A stretch of 44,421 nucleotides of DNA from Treponema sp. (GCA_009787835.1 WQSN01000019.1:1-44421); one strand, 5' to 3'. Shown: positions 33,076-42,082, counted from the first letter of the stretch. The notes: generated by a model not told the origin, from the sequence alone. Numbers and translations are program-made.

Positions 33076-35397
33076 TCATTTAACGTTTTCCGCCCATTCC
33101 CGCAATGTATGAGCCGCCCAGTGGACAATCAGAAGGCGCAGGCAATTGTGAACGGACAGTTCTTTATCCGGAACAGCTTTCGATAAAACGGATTTTAAAA
33201 ACGCGCTTTTATCGTGTTCATCCCCGGGAGAAGCTCTTCCCATCGCGCCCGGCAGAGGTTCCGGAAGACCTGAAATCCATTGGGATAACTGCGAGCCGTC
33301 GTTTTCCTTAAAGTATTTTTCCACAGTATTGTAAAAAAATCCGGCATGACCCGAGATTAAGGAAATACTCTCTATCGCGGCTTTCTTTTTTCCGTTCAAT
33401 ATGGAATTTACATATTCAAATGCAGATTCCGCTTCGTCCATCGCGAGAGTACCCGCCAGCGAATTATCCGCCGCGTACTGAATCATAATTCTGTAAAACT
33501 TTTTCTGCGTATTTAAAATCGAGGAAGCGGCCATTGCCACTTCGTCCCTTAGATACGGAGGCGGATTCGCTCCGCGTAAAAGATCGAATAACACGGGAAT
33601 TGAATCGTAACAGTGAAACAGGCCAAGCGCTTCTGTGCCCATTATCTTGAGCCGCGGATTATCAGTATTTAAAATAATTTTTTCTATTTGGGGCCGGCTA
33701 ACTTTATCGTTCATTTTAGCCAGCGCGATAAACGCTTCACCTGCAAGCATATAATCATCCGAGAACACAAGTTCACGTAAAAGCGGGATGGCGGTATCAA
33801 TTTTACGATCTCCTAAAATGCGGGCGGACAGATACGCGGTTGTAAACGGATTGTTGACAATATCGTATATCAGGGCCTTTTCCGCGTTTTCACCAAGGCT
33901 CTGCATTTTCTCAAGCGTTATGATTGACTCCTGCCTCATGGAAAGCATGGGAGACCGGGTGCGCTCAAGCAAATCATCAACCGCAAGACTGGATGGCATA
34001 TTGTGCAATTCACCGAGCAGCAGTTTTTCCTCGCGTGAATCTTCGGCCTTGTTTAACCTGTCAAGAATGCTGATTGTGCGAAGATCCCTTATGGAGAAAA
34101 TCACTTCAAGCGCGTCCCTTACAGGAAGAGATCCCAGTGACTTCATCTTCTTCTGTTTCGCAAGCGCGATTATTGTTAATACGGCCATAATGCCGAAAAG
34201 AATTTTAAATGAAATAAAAGGAATTATTCCGAACGCGGAAAGCAAATCCAGCAGAATGCCCGCGATAAATGAACCGCCTGCGCCGGCGATACCGAAAATA
34301 AAAAAGTAAAGTATGCCCAGATTCAGGCTTTTTTCTTCCGGAATTAACGCCAAATAATAAGTATGCGCAATGCCTTCCGATCCCAAAAAGCCGAAGTTCA
34401 AGGTAAAAAACATAAAGACCATGAAAAGAATCGCGCTTGTCATATTGTCCGCTGCGGAAGCCGGAATGAAAATAACAGGAATTATGCTGATAAAGCCGAT
34501 TATTACGCAGACAATAAAAAGCGGTTTTGTGCCTATGCGATCCACCAAAAATTTAACGCTTAATCCCGCGATTAAAAATCCAAGGCCGCCAAAAACCGAG
34601 TATAGCGATATAAGGCCGTCGCTGTGTCCGAACACTTCGCGGGCATACACAACAATAAATGTTCGCGTAACGCCTGAAACCATCGCGACAAGAAACAATA
34701 TGAACATGAAATGACGCAGATCATTGCAGGTTAACGCATCCCTGAAAATATCAAAGAGTTTCATTTTCATGCCTTCGGTCTGCTCTGGCGGCTCAGGTAC
34801 ATTTTTAATTACACACCCCGAGATAATTCCTGTTATTACTCCTGCCAGCAGCAGAACGGAAAAAATAAAAACCGGCGGATTCATGCCAAGCACCATGGCT
34901 ATGAGGAAGCTTCCGAACATTCCGATTGAACTGCTTATAATTTGAATCTGGGTCATATAACTTCCCCTGTCAGGGCCGGAAGTCAGCAGACTTAATACAG
35001 GGTTATTTCCTATCATCCCTATTCCGCGTAAAATATGAAATGAAAATACGCCAAGCATTACCAAAACCAAGGCCGTGTTCCTGTAGCCGGCGTATTCCAT
35101 AAACGGAGCCGCTACTGCGAAAATCATGCTGATTGATCTTAAAATCCAGGTAACGCTGAAAATGCCGATTATGGAAAAACGCCTTGTAAGCACTTTCCCA
35201 AGGGGAAGCATAAACAAGGCTACATAAACTGACGCTCCCAAAAGCCCGATATATGTAGAGGAAGCTCCCAGTCTGAGCGCAAAAAGGGTAATAATGATTC
35301 CGACAAGCAGATTCCATGAAATGGCATTGAAAATATTAAAATAGTTATAAACCTCGCGCGCTTTCTTTAAACGGTAGGGAGACAATAAAGCTGCCAT
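33076..35397 (-). CDS. MFS transporter fused to a HEAT-repeat-like domain (773 aa)
   Basis: Residues to about 420 form a 12-helix major-facilitator transporter (YNYFNIFNAISWNLL; LISLYSVFGGLGFLIAGLS as the second-half repeat). The remaining ~350 residues are soluble and helical, with HEAT-like pairs such as PMLSMRQESIITLEKM, DDYMLAGEAFIALAKM and NPRLKIMGTEALGLF, probably a cytoplasmic scaffold. The frame extends six codons further to a TTG (35415), but ATG 35397 is preferred; neither has a strong ribosome site. It lies 67 nt upstream of the MATE gene. Transporter-HEAT fusions of this kind have no established substrate that I can name. Confidence 0.85.
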   Translation of the reverse strand: MAALLSPYRLKKAREVYNYFNIFNAISWNLLVGIIITLFALRLGASSTYIGLLGASVYVALFMLPLGKVLTRRFSIIGIFSVTWILRSISMIFAVAAPFMEYAGYRNTALVLVMLGVFSFHILRGIGMIGNNPVLSLLTSGPDRGSYMTQIQIISSSIGMFGSFLIAMVLGMNPPVFIFSVLLLAGVITGIISGCVIKNVPEPPEQTEGMKMKLFDIFRDALTCNDLRHFMFILFLVAMVSGVTRTFIVVYAREVFGHSDGLISLYSVFGGLGFLIAGLSVKFLVDRIGTKPLFIVCVIIGFISIIPVIFIPASAADNMTSAILFMVFMFFTLNFGFLGSEGIAHTYYLALIPEEKSLNLGILYFFIFGIAGAGGSFIAGILLDLLSAFGIIPFISFKILFGIMAVLTIIALAKQKKMKSLGSLPVRDALEVIFSIRDLRTISILDRLNKAEDSREEKLLLGELHNMPSSLAVDDLLERTRSPMLSMRQESIITLEKMQSLGENAEKALIYDIVNNPFTTAYLSARILGDRKIDTAIPLLRELVFSDDYMLAGEAFIALAKMNDKVSRPQIEKIILNTDNPRLKIMGTEALGLFHCYDSIPVLFDLLRGANPPPYLRDEVAMAASSILNTQKKFYRIMIQYAADNSLAGTLAMDEAESAFEYVNSILNGKKKAAIESISLISGHAGFFYNTVEKYFKENDGSQLSQWISGLPEPLPGAMGRASPGDEHDKSAFLKSVLSKAVPDKELSVHNCLRLLIVHWAAHTLREWAENVK

Positions 35398-35478
35398 ATT
35401 TTTAAATTCTATCAATACGGGCGATAAATAACAAGACAGACATCACGCGCCGGGTATATGGAATTTTTATAAAAGTCA

Positions 35479-36732
35479 TCAGCTTGATGAGCCTGACATG
35501 CGGTTTTTGTCAATTTTTTTATTGGCTATTTCAAAGACTATAACAGACAGAACTGCCAGCGCTCCCAAAAATACGGGAAATAATTTAAAACCGGCAAATG
35601 ACGCGAGCTGCCCGAATACAGGCGGCATAGACAATGCCCCGATAAATGAACCTGCCATCTGCATTCCCAATATCGACCTGGATTTTTCATTGCCGAAACT
35701 TACCGGAGTTTCGTGTAACAGGCACGGAAATATTGGAGCGCAGCCAATTCCAATCATGAAAAAACCTGGCACAAGTAAAATTCTTTCTACAGGCAGCAAT
35801 AACGCGGTAACTCCGCATATTATAAAGCCATAACTTATGCGGACTATCTGACGATTGGTTAATTTCATGGTTAAAAATCCGGAAATAAAACGGCCCAACG
35901 TAAGCCCGATAAAAAACAATGAAATCCATTGAGCCGCTGTTTCGGGATTAATATTTTTTTCCGTAACAAGAAAACTGCTTCCCCACAGAACGGCTGTAAC
36001 CTGAACAGAGCAATATAAAAAAAACACTACAAGAATTTGTTTTACTCCCGGAGTGGAAAATAATTCTTTATAATGAATGCTTTCAGTATTTTTTATTTTA
36101 GTCCTTTCATCTTTTTTTTCTTTTTCCCATAATGACAGGGCGAAAAATAAAACAACAACAAGACAGCACTGGATTATACCCGCCGCGCGATATCCCATGT
36201 TCCATGAATTTTTATTCACAAGAAAAAATGACATTATAACAGGCCCAATGGAAGCGCCAATTCCCCAAAAACAATGAAGCCAGTTCATGTGTCTGGCTTT
36301 ATAATGCAGAGTAACATAATTATTTAGCGCCACATCAGCGAAACCAATTCCCAACCCGTAAGGAACGCTCCACAGGCACATAATCAAAAAAGATGATGAA
36401 AATGAAAATCCAAAGAGTGCTGCGGAAAGCGTTAAAAATCCCGCGGCGACAACTGTTCCCGTTCCAAACCGCCTGATAATCCTTTCGCAGAAAATACTTG
36501 ATAAAACCCTTCCGCCTGAGATAATCATGGAAATATATCCTGCGTAATGCAAATGCGTATTCAATGAACCGTACATTGAAGGCCATGCAGGACCAAGCAT
36601 TGAATCCGGCAAGCCCATCCAAATAAAGGAGAGATAAATAATAATTAACAGAATGTTTAAATTTATAAGGGGAACCTTCGTCATGCCGGCCCGTTTGATG
36701 TTTACGGATTGATTTTCATTATTAGACGCCAT
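35479..36732 (-). CDS. MFS transporter, sugar-permease-like (417 aa)
   Basis: A 12-helix major-facilitator protein resembling the FucP/fucose-permease and related sugar-porter branch: WMGLPDSMLGPAWPSMYGSL in helix 1, SGGRVLSSIFCERIIRRFG as the loop 2-3 motif, GFADVALNNYV in helix 4 and GLTLGRFISGFLTMKL in the second half. Substrate is not readable from sequence. ATG 36732 lacks a Shine-Dalgarno. It is divergent from the membrane hydrolase gene, with 87 nt between. Confidence 0.88.
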   Translation of the reverse strand: MASNNENQSVNIKRAGMTKVPLINLNILLIIIYLSFIWMGLPDSMLGPAWPSMYGSLNTHLHYAGYISMIISGGRVLSSIFCERIIRRFGTGTVVAAGFLTLSAALFGFSFSSSFLIMCLWSVPYGLGIGFADVALNNYVTLHYKARHMNWLHCFWGIGASIGPVIMSFFLVNKNSWNMGYRAAGIIQCCLVVVLFFALSLWEKEKKDERTKIKNTESIHYKELFSTPGVKQILVVFFLYCSVQVTAVLWGSSFLVTEKNINPETAAQWISLFFIGLTLGRFISGFLTMKLTNRQIVRISYGFIICGVTALLLPVERILLVPGFFMIGIGCAPIFPCLLHETPVSFGNEKSRSILGMQMAGSFIGALSMPPVFGQLASFAGFKLFPVFLGALAVLSVIVFEIANKKIDKNRMSGSSS

Positions 36733-36793
36733 TTATAAAACAGACTACTATAAATAAAAACAAAAAAACAGCCGTGTAAAGAATTAAATTAGA

Positions 36794-36815
36794 TGTTATA
36801 ATGACTCAAGGAGGT
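36794..36815 (+). promoter_or_regulatory. Extended -10 promoter and strong ribosome site for the membrane hydrolase
   Basis: TGTTATAAT (36794-36802) is a perfect extended -10 box (TGn + TATAAT). AAGGAGGT (36808-36815) is a near-perfect Shine-Dalgarno five bases before ATG 36820. Confidence 0.65.
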
Positions 36816-36819
36816 AATA

Positions 36820-38811
36820 ATGAAAAATTCAATAATAAAACCGCTCATCGCATTTGCCGCGTGCGTTTTAATTACATTTTTATTCAGCGGTCTTTGCGCG
36901 TATATACGAAGCGGAAGCGGAAGCATAGAAGTATCAACAGGGTATATAACGCCGGATAAAAGCATAGCCGCAAACGGCGATCCCGTCCGTATCGCATATA
37001 AACTCTACAAGCCTCGGACTGCGAGCAGTACAGAAAAAGCAGCGGCCGTTCTTGCGATGCACGGATACCAAAGCGATAAAGATACCAACGCCGCATACTG
37101 CACTGAGCTTGCGCGCCGCGGAATTGTTGTCCTTTCCATAGACAGTTACGGTCACGGAGATTCAAAACCCGGAATGCGCGGACGCGGATGGGGTAACTAT
37201 AATATTAAAAACCTGGATAAAACAATTTCCGGTCCAAAACGTTTTATGATAATGATGACATTCAGCATTCTGGATTTTTTCCGCCCGCAAATATCAGAGG
37301 GAGTCGCGGATAGTTCAATGGGCGGCAGGGACGCGTGGCAGTACCTGTCTTCCCTGCCCTTTGTGGATTCAAACCGCATGGGGTTAACAGGCCATTCAAT
37401 GGGAACATGGTCGTCGTGGTCAGTGGCGTCTGACTTCCCCAATCACCGCGCTATAGTTCTGCAGTGCGGTGAAGTTTTTCCTCTGAGTTACTACGATTCA
37501 GAAAACATTAAGTTCAACAATGTGCTGCTTCTGCAGGCGCTTATCGAAGAATTTGAAAACATGCGCGACTATAATCAGCTTATACTCGGGCTAGAAAAAA
37601 CACCCCTTCGCTACCGTGACTTTATGGGACAGAACGCTCCCGTGGAATGGAACAGAACATACGGATCCTTCGCCGACGGCAGCGCGCGGCGGATGGAACT
37701 TATCAAAACAAACCACCGTCTGGTAACCTATGACAGCGACGCGCTCGCTCCTGCCATGAACTGGTTTATAACCGCGCTGGACGTTAAAACAAATTTAGCT
37801 GATACCGATCATGTGCAATGGCTGAAGGAAGGCCTAAATTTACTGGCGATGTTAGCCGCCATGGTTTCCATGCTTCCGCTTTTTCTTATCTTAACCAAAT
37901 TCAGATTCTTCGCGTCTCTGGCGCAGCCCTTAAAGAACAAGCCGAAATTACTTCCGGCCAAAGACAGGCGGAATACAGTACTGACCGCGATTTTAATAAG
38001 CGGAATAACATTTCCCTTTTTAACCCAGCTTGGACACGGACTTTTACCGTTACCTGAAAATATTTTCCGCATGACAATCGGAAACGGTTTTATAACATGG
38101 CTTGGTTTCCTTATGCTTGTCGCGCTTTTCACTCTTCTCCGCTGGTATAAAAAAGGTAAGGGCAAAAAATCGGGCTGGACATTGTCCGACCTTGGGCTTG
38201 AAGGTCATGCAAAAAAAAATATCAGCATCAGCCCCGCGTACGATACAAAAAAATTAATAATCCGCTCGGTAATAGCCGCGTTTATTTTAACAGGCGCCAT
38301 GTACATTCTGACCCTTATCAGCACAGCGATCTTCAAGCTCGATTTCCGTTTTATCTGGCCGTTTTTCAGAACATTTAACCTTGCGCGTTTCGGACAGTTT
38401 TTTGTTTACCTGCCTGTATACGCCGCGTTCTTTACAATCAATGCCGGAGTAAAACTTTACGGGCAGCTGCGTCTGGAAGAAGTAAATTTTAGAGGAAAAA
38501 AATCAGAAACGCTGACTCAGCTCTCATGGTGGGGTTACAGCATATTTGTCATGCTTGGCGGCCTTTTTATCATCGCGCTTATTCAATACATTCCGTTCTT
38601 CATGGGTTTCGGCCCCGGCGCTGATTTATTATTTTCTTCGCTGTTCGGAGGGCCTTTCATGTCAATATTGATTCTGCTTGTTCCGCAGTTCGCGGTTCTT
38701 TTCTTTTTTTCAACATGGCTCTACCGCAAAAGCGGAACAATTTACACAGGTTCCTTTGTACTTTCGATCCTGGCGACATGGGTTGTAACAGGAGGCTCGG
38801 CGGTTTTTTAA
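36820..38811 (+). CDS. Alpha/beta hydrolase fused to a multi-pass membrane domain (663 aa)
   Basis: After an N-terminal membrane helix (about 8-28), residues 45-320 form an alpha/beta hydrolase: AVLAMHGYQSDKD (oxyanion strand), SIDSYGHGDS and the nucleophile elbow LTGHSMGTWS with Ser193. Asp and His candidates are near residues 312-335 (YDSDALAP, DTDHVQW). From about residue 338 there are some seven hydrophobic segments (for example LNLLAMLAAMVSMLPLFL). The topology suggests an extracytoplasmic hydrolase tethered to a transporter- or acyltransferase-like membrane part, but no named family is recognised for the C-terminal half. Expression signals are strong. It stands alone between two oppositely oriented genes; substrate is unknown. 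Confidence 0.82.
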   Translation: MKNSIIKPLIAFAACVLITFLFSGLCAYIRSGSGSIEVSTGYITPDKSIAANGDPVRIAYKLYKPRTASSTEKAAAVLAMHGYQSDKDTNAAYCTELARRGIVVLSIDSYGHGDSKPGMRGRGWGNYNIKNLDKTISGPKRFMIMMTFSILDFFRPQISEGVADSSMGGRDAWQYLSSLPFVDSNRMGLTGHSMGTWSSWSVASDFPNHRAIVLQCGEVFPLSYYDSENIKFNNVLLLQALIEEFENMRDYNQLILGLEKTPLRYRDFMGQNAPVEWNRTYGSFADGSARRMELIKTNHRLVTYDSDALAPAMNWFITALDVKTNLADTDHVQWLKEGLNLLAMLAAMVSMLPLFLILTKFRFFASLAQPLKNKPKLLPAKDRRNTVLTAILISGITFPFLTQLGHGLLPLPENIFRMTIGNGFITWLGFLMLVALFTLLRWYKKGKGKKSGWTLSDLGLEGHAKKNISISPAYDTKKLIIRSVIAAFILTGAMYILTLISTAIFKLDFRFIWPFFRTFNLARFGQFFVYLPVYAAFFTINAGVKLYGQLRLEEVNFRGKKSETLTQLSWWGYSIFVMLGGLFIIALIQYIPFFMGFGPGADLLFSSLFGGPFMSILILLVPQFAVLFFFSTWLYRKSGTIYTGSFVLSILATWVVTGGSAVF

Positions 38812-38854
38812 GAGCGCAGATTTGAAAGTTCGCATCTTTTATTGTTACAGCGTT

Positions 38855-39901
38855 TTAATAAATTTTTTTTCCCGCGCCTCTTCGGGATGCGCCTCTATAA
38901 ATATCCCACTGGGTTGCAATCATGCCCGCAAGCATGAAAATGAAACCCAGTAATGTCCACAAACCAATCTTTTCTGAAAGAAGCAGCACGCCGCCCAAAG
39001 CCGCGAAGCATCCTTCAAAACAGAGAATAATTGTAGCATGAGCCGGCGGCGCGTCGCGCTGTGCTACAACCTGCAGAGTGTATGCAATTCCGACTGAGCA
39101 CAATCCTCCGTACAGGATGGGTATAAGCATTTCCATGGATAAATGAAGTGAACCTGACGTAAGCGTTGCAGCTAACGCAGGGAAAGGCAGCCATTGGAAA
39201 AGGCCAGCGTCCAGCAAAGAAGGATCAATCTGTTCAACAACAGATGCTGTATGCGGTTCGGCAAGAATTGCGCCAATCATGGACAGGACTCCGCATACCG
39301 CAAATTGTCCTGATGAAAGTTCAACAGGGTCTATGGACAAATTCTTCTCTGCGCTGTTATGCGCAACCTTGATCCGCATCAAATGATCTATTAAAAGAAC
39401 ATGCGCCGCCCAGAAAAAAGCGCTGATTACAATTATAATATCGCCAGGATTAACGGAACCCGCGCTTCCGGCGGCGCTGATAAAATAAAGACCTGTCAGC
39501 GTAAGAACTGAACCAACCCATGTAGGAAGTCCGGTTTTTCTGCCAAGAAAAATGCCGAAAATGGGAGTCAGCACTACATAAAGACCTGTGATAAAACCAG
39601 CGTTTCCCGCCGTGGTAAAAATAATTCCGAACTGCTGGAATATAACGGCCACAAAGAGACAGCCTCCCGCGGCGAGAGAAGGCAGAAGCAAATGCCGCAT
39701 CGAAGCTGTTCCAGCGGCGGAACGGCTTCTCCTGATCAGTATCAGCGGGAGGAGGGAGAGGCTCCCCAAAATAAAACGAATTCCGTTAAAAGCGAACGGC
39801 CCGATATATTCCATACCGGACCGCTGAGCGACAAAACCAAAACCCCAAATACCTGCGGTAAGAAGCAGAAGTAAATCCGCCCGCAGCGCCTTTTTATTCA
39901 T
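38855..39901 (-). CDS. EamA/DMT-superfamily transporter (348 aa)
   Basis: A ten-helix drug/metabolite transporter with two EamA repeats, starting LLLLTAGIWGFGFVAQRSGM and PILYGGLCSVGIAYTLQVVA. The repeat linker is longer than usual (about residues 180-225). Proteins of this type export amino acids or metabolites; substrate is unknown. ATG 39901 has no Shine-Dalgarno, and a TTGAAA/TATTAT promoter places the likely transcript start at the ATG. Confidence 0.9.
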   Translation of the reverse strand: MNKKALRADLLLLLTAGIWGFGFVAQRSGMEYIGPFAFNGIRFILGSLSLLPLILIRRSRSAAGTASMRHLLLPSLAAGGCLFVAVIFQQFGIIFTTAGNAGFITGLYVVLTPIFGIFLGRKTGLPTWVGSVLTLTGLYFISAAGSAGSVNPGDIIIVISAFFWAAHVLLIDHLMRIKVAHNSAEKNLSIDPVELSSGQFAVCGVLSMIGAILAEPHTASVVEQIDPSLLDAGLFQWLPFPALAATLTSGSLHLSMEMLIPILYGGLCSVGIAYTLQVVAQRDAPPAHATIILCFEGCFAALGGVLLLSEKIGLWTLLGFIFMLAGMIATQWDIYRGASRRGAGKKIY

Positions 39902-39906
39902 TATTA

Positions 39907-39934
39907 ATAATATTTTTAACTAAGTATGTTTCAA
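39907..39934 (-). promoter_or_regulatory. Candidate leaderless promoter of the EamA gene
   Basis: On the minus strand TTGAAA (plus 39929-39934), a 16-nt spacer and TATTAT (plus 39907-39912), with five bases between the -10 and the A of ATG 39901. Confidence 0.4.
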
Positions 39935-39960
39935 ATTTCATAAAGTTTCAGACACTGATG

Positions 39961-40785
39961 TTAATTTTCTTCACGAATTATAGCTTCCCAAAAACCTGAA
40001 ATACTGAGTTTATCCGCTACCGATTTTACATTGGCTCCGGGTATACCAGGAAGCACTACCCTGAAAAAATCATTATTTTCCCTGTCGGTAAACCTTTCAT
40101 AGGCAGGACTAAGCCCCGCGTTCTTTAGCCTTTCAAAAACTTCAACCGCGTTACGCGCAACCCTGAAGGAACCGACCTGCAAACGGTATGTTTTATTTTG
40201 CGAAATCTGCATGTCAGGAATCAACTTTATTTGAAAAAGAGGTTCAATGGTAATGCTTGTGCTTGCAGCTTCCTGAACATTATCCGTTTCAGGATGCGCC
40301 GAGTTAATCGCTGCGAAAATTTCCGCCTGATTGACATTAAGAGTATTGGCGACCTGCGGTGTTTCAGGAACGGCTGCGGATATAACTGGTACAGCCGGTA
40401 CAGAAGTGACTGGCAGCTCAACAGTTTCTATTACAACAGGCGCGGTGCCTGTAACAATCATATCAAGCTGTTCAGCCGCCGCTCTTGAAATATCGATTAT
40501 TCTCGCAGCGACAAAAGGACCGCGATCATTTACTCTTACAGTCACCTTCCTGTTATTATGCTGGTTGGTTATAGTCAGCATTGTTCCAAAAGGCAGATTG
40601 GGATGAGCGGCGGTAAATTTGGATGAATCATATATTTCTCCCGATGCTGTCGGACGCCCGTCAAATTCCCTTCCATACCACGAAGCGATGCCATCCTGCC
40701 TGAAAGTATCCTGGGTTTGAGCAGGTAACTGATACGAAATGAGAATTGCCATAATAAAAATCACAAATATAAAATTCTTTTTCAT
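39961..40785 (-). CDS. rlpA: RlpA-like septal/cell-wall protein with DPBB and SPOR domains (274 aa)
   Basis: An exported peptidoglycan-acting protein. A signal peptide (MKKNFIFVIFIMAILISYQL) leads to a double-psi beta barrel with GIASWYGREFDGRPTASGEI, LPFGTMLTITN and VNDRGPF, including the catalytic-type Asp. After a Pro/Val-rich linker comes a SPOR domain (YRLQVGSFRVARNAVEVF) that binds denuded glycan. RlpA proteins cleave or organise septal glycan strands. There is no lipobox Cys. The frame extends to TTG 40827, but ATG 40785 is preferred because it puts the signal peptide at the N-terminus; no strong ribosome site is seen for either. Divergent from the Rpn remnant. Confidence 0.9.
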   Translation of the reverse strand: MKKNFIFVIFIMAILISYQLPAQTQDTFRQDGIASWYGREFDGRPTASGEIYDSSKFTAAHPNLPFGTMLTITNQHNNRKVTVRVNDRGPFVAARIIDISRAAAEQLDMIVTGTAPVVIETVELPVTSVPAVPVISAAVPETPQVANTLNVNQAEIFAAINSAHPETDNVQEAASTSITIEPLFQIKLIPDMQISQNKTYRLQVGSFRVARNAVEVFERLKNAGLSPAYERFTDRENNDFFRVVLPGIPGANVKSVADKLSISGFWEAIIREEN

Positions 40786-40867
40786 ATCGTTAATATCGGC
40801 ATAAAATTTTATTAACATAATGAACAATGTTTGATTTAATTTTCAATCTGTTTTTTTCGAGGTCTTT

Positions 40868-41263
40868 ATGGATTTTAATGTCAACAGAAAACACAAAGAC
40901 AGTGTGTTTTCAGCCCTCTTCGGCATTCCTGAAAATTTACGCAACCTGTACTCTGCTAAGGAATACAATGAGTATTTATCACTTGAAGAATCCGTAACAA
41001 ATGCAGTAAAATATTGTTTAGAACAAAATGTGCTGAAGGAATTCCTGGAAGAACACGGAACGGAGGTTATTAATATGCTGTTTGATGATATAAGTATAGA
41101 GGAAATCGCCGCTATTCGCTATAACGAAGGCCGTGAGCAAGGACGCGAATAAAGCTATAGAGTTATTGCGCAAAATTTACTTTCAAAAGGTTCTACTCCT
41201 GGATTTGTACAGGAAATCACAGGATTATCAATTGATGAAATTAGCGCATTTACAGGTAAATAG
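40868..41263 (+). pseudogene. Degenerate Rpn/PD-(D/E)XK transposase-like nuclease
   Basis: The N-terminus (NRKHKDSVFSALFGIPENL) and a C-terminal stretch (ESVTNAVKYCLEQNVLKEFL, INMLFDDISIEEIAAIR) match the Rpn/PDDEXK_2 family, but the catalytic core of roughly 150 residues normally between them is missing. An in-frame TAA at 41150-41152 interrupts the reading; the same frame continues after it with family-like sequence (VIAQNLLSKGSTPGFVQEI) to TAG at 41261-41263. So there is an internal deletion plus a nonsense codon. A GAGGT ribosome site remains before ATG 40868. Intact members promote RecA-independent recombination and are often numerous in gut bacteria; this copy is almost surely non-functional. 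Confidence 0.8.
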
Positions 41264-41293
41264 AAGCTGGAAAAAAACTGATTTCAACGGCTG

Positions 41294-41614
41294 TCACTGC
41301 GCACCCACAGCATATCGTATCTCTTCTGATGTTTTGGGAAATTCCTGTAAAGCGCCCAATTCTATCTGGTGAGCATTCCAAAGATCCAGTTTTAACTGCA
41401 TAGTAAGCCAGCTTTCTGCGCTGGTATGAGTAACTTTTGCTATTCTAAGAGCCATAAGAACAGTACATGAGGTTTTTTCATTTATAAATTCTGAAAGTGT
41501 TTTTCGGGTAATTCCCATCATTTGAGCGGCATCGGTTATGGTATAACCCAGGGGAATAATAACATCATTTAAAAATACATTTCCCGGGTGAACCGGTTTT
41601 CTTATTTTTTTCAA
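41294..41614 (-). CDS. higA: HigA-family antitoxin, Xre-type (106 aa)
   Basis: The antitoxin and repressor of a HigBA module. The HigA signature VHPGNVFLNDVIIPLGYTIT is followed by a helix-turn-helix (DAAQMMGITRKTLSEFINEK) and the family C-terminus ALRIAKVTHTSAESWLTMQ. Length is normal and the frame intact. The start is TTG at 41614 with AGGAGG seven bases upstream, overlapping the end of the toxin region, so it was translated as the second gene of the operon. Its partner is broken, leaving an orphan repressor. Confidence 0.9.
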   Translation of the reverse strand: MKKIRKPVHPGNVFLNDVIIPLGYTITDAAQMMGITRKTLSEFINEKTSCTVLMALRIAKVTHTSAESWLTMQLKLDLWNAHQIELGALQEFPKTSEEIRYAVGAQ

Positions 41615-41626
41615 AATATTTCCTCC

Positions 41627-41898
41627 TCAATGATAATCTCTATAATCTACGACAATTGCATCCTGATCTTCAAATCGAAAAGTAATACGCCAGTTTCCGT
41701 TTACTGTAACAGCCCATGTATCAGCATCTTGTCCCTTAAGCTCATGCAGCCGATAAAGTTCATATCAAACGGTGAAGTGCTGGCATCCAGACGGTCTAAA
41801 ATACGGGCTATTTTATCAGCATGAACAGGTAGAATTCCTTTTTTTGAACCGGTAATAAAAAACGCTTCTATGCCTTAATGTTTAAAAGACCGTATCAT
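41627..41898 (-). pseudogene. higB: Broken HigB toxin (RelE superfamily)
   Basis: Read from ATG 41898 the frame gives MIRSFKH, then TAA where the family has Lys, then GIEAFFITGSKKG and ARILDRLDASTSPFDMN. A frameshift follows, and the next frame gives LHELKGQDADTWAVTVNGNW and FRFEDQDAIVVDYRDYH to a TGA at 41627-41629. So there are two inactivating lesions: a nonsense codon at position 8 and a frameshift near the middle. The rest is well conserved, including the C-terminal RelE-fold strand, so decay looks recent. It lies directly upstream of higA. Confidence 0.85.
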
Positions 41899-41903
41899 GG
41901 ATT

Positions 41904-41932
41904 ATTTAATTTTGTAACCTGTCAGGTGTCAA
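41904..41932 (-). promoter_or_regulatory. hig promoter with palindromic operator
   Basis: On the minus strand TTGACA (plus 41927-41932), a 17-nt spacer and TTAAAT (plus 41904-41909). A 19-bp imperfect palindrome centred on ACCTG-N-CAGGT (41913-41931, 7 of 9 half-site matches) fills the spacer, as expected of a HigA autorepression site. Confidence 0.65.
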
Positions 41933-42001
41933 TAACCGATCTTTCATTTTTACTCATTTTTCAATCCTCAATTTAACTACCTAAGATATAGTATATATAA
42001 A

Positions 42002-42046
42002 CAGCTAACGACTCATGAGGATTTTGTTGGCTGTCACCAGATGTCT
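42002..42046 (-). repeat. 45-bp direct repeat, copy 1
   Basis: It aligns without gaps to 42338-42382 with 33 of 45 identical bases, sharing CAGCTAAC, GAGGATTT and TCACC. On the minus strand it ends in GTTAGCTG, near an integron core site (GTTRRRY). Confidence 0.55.
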
Positions 42047-42082
42047 CAAACCTGATCCATAGAATATTCAATAATTATTACA

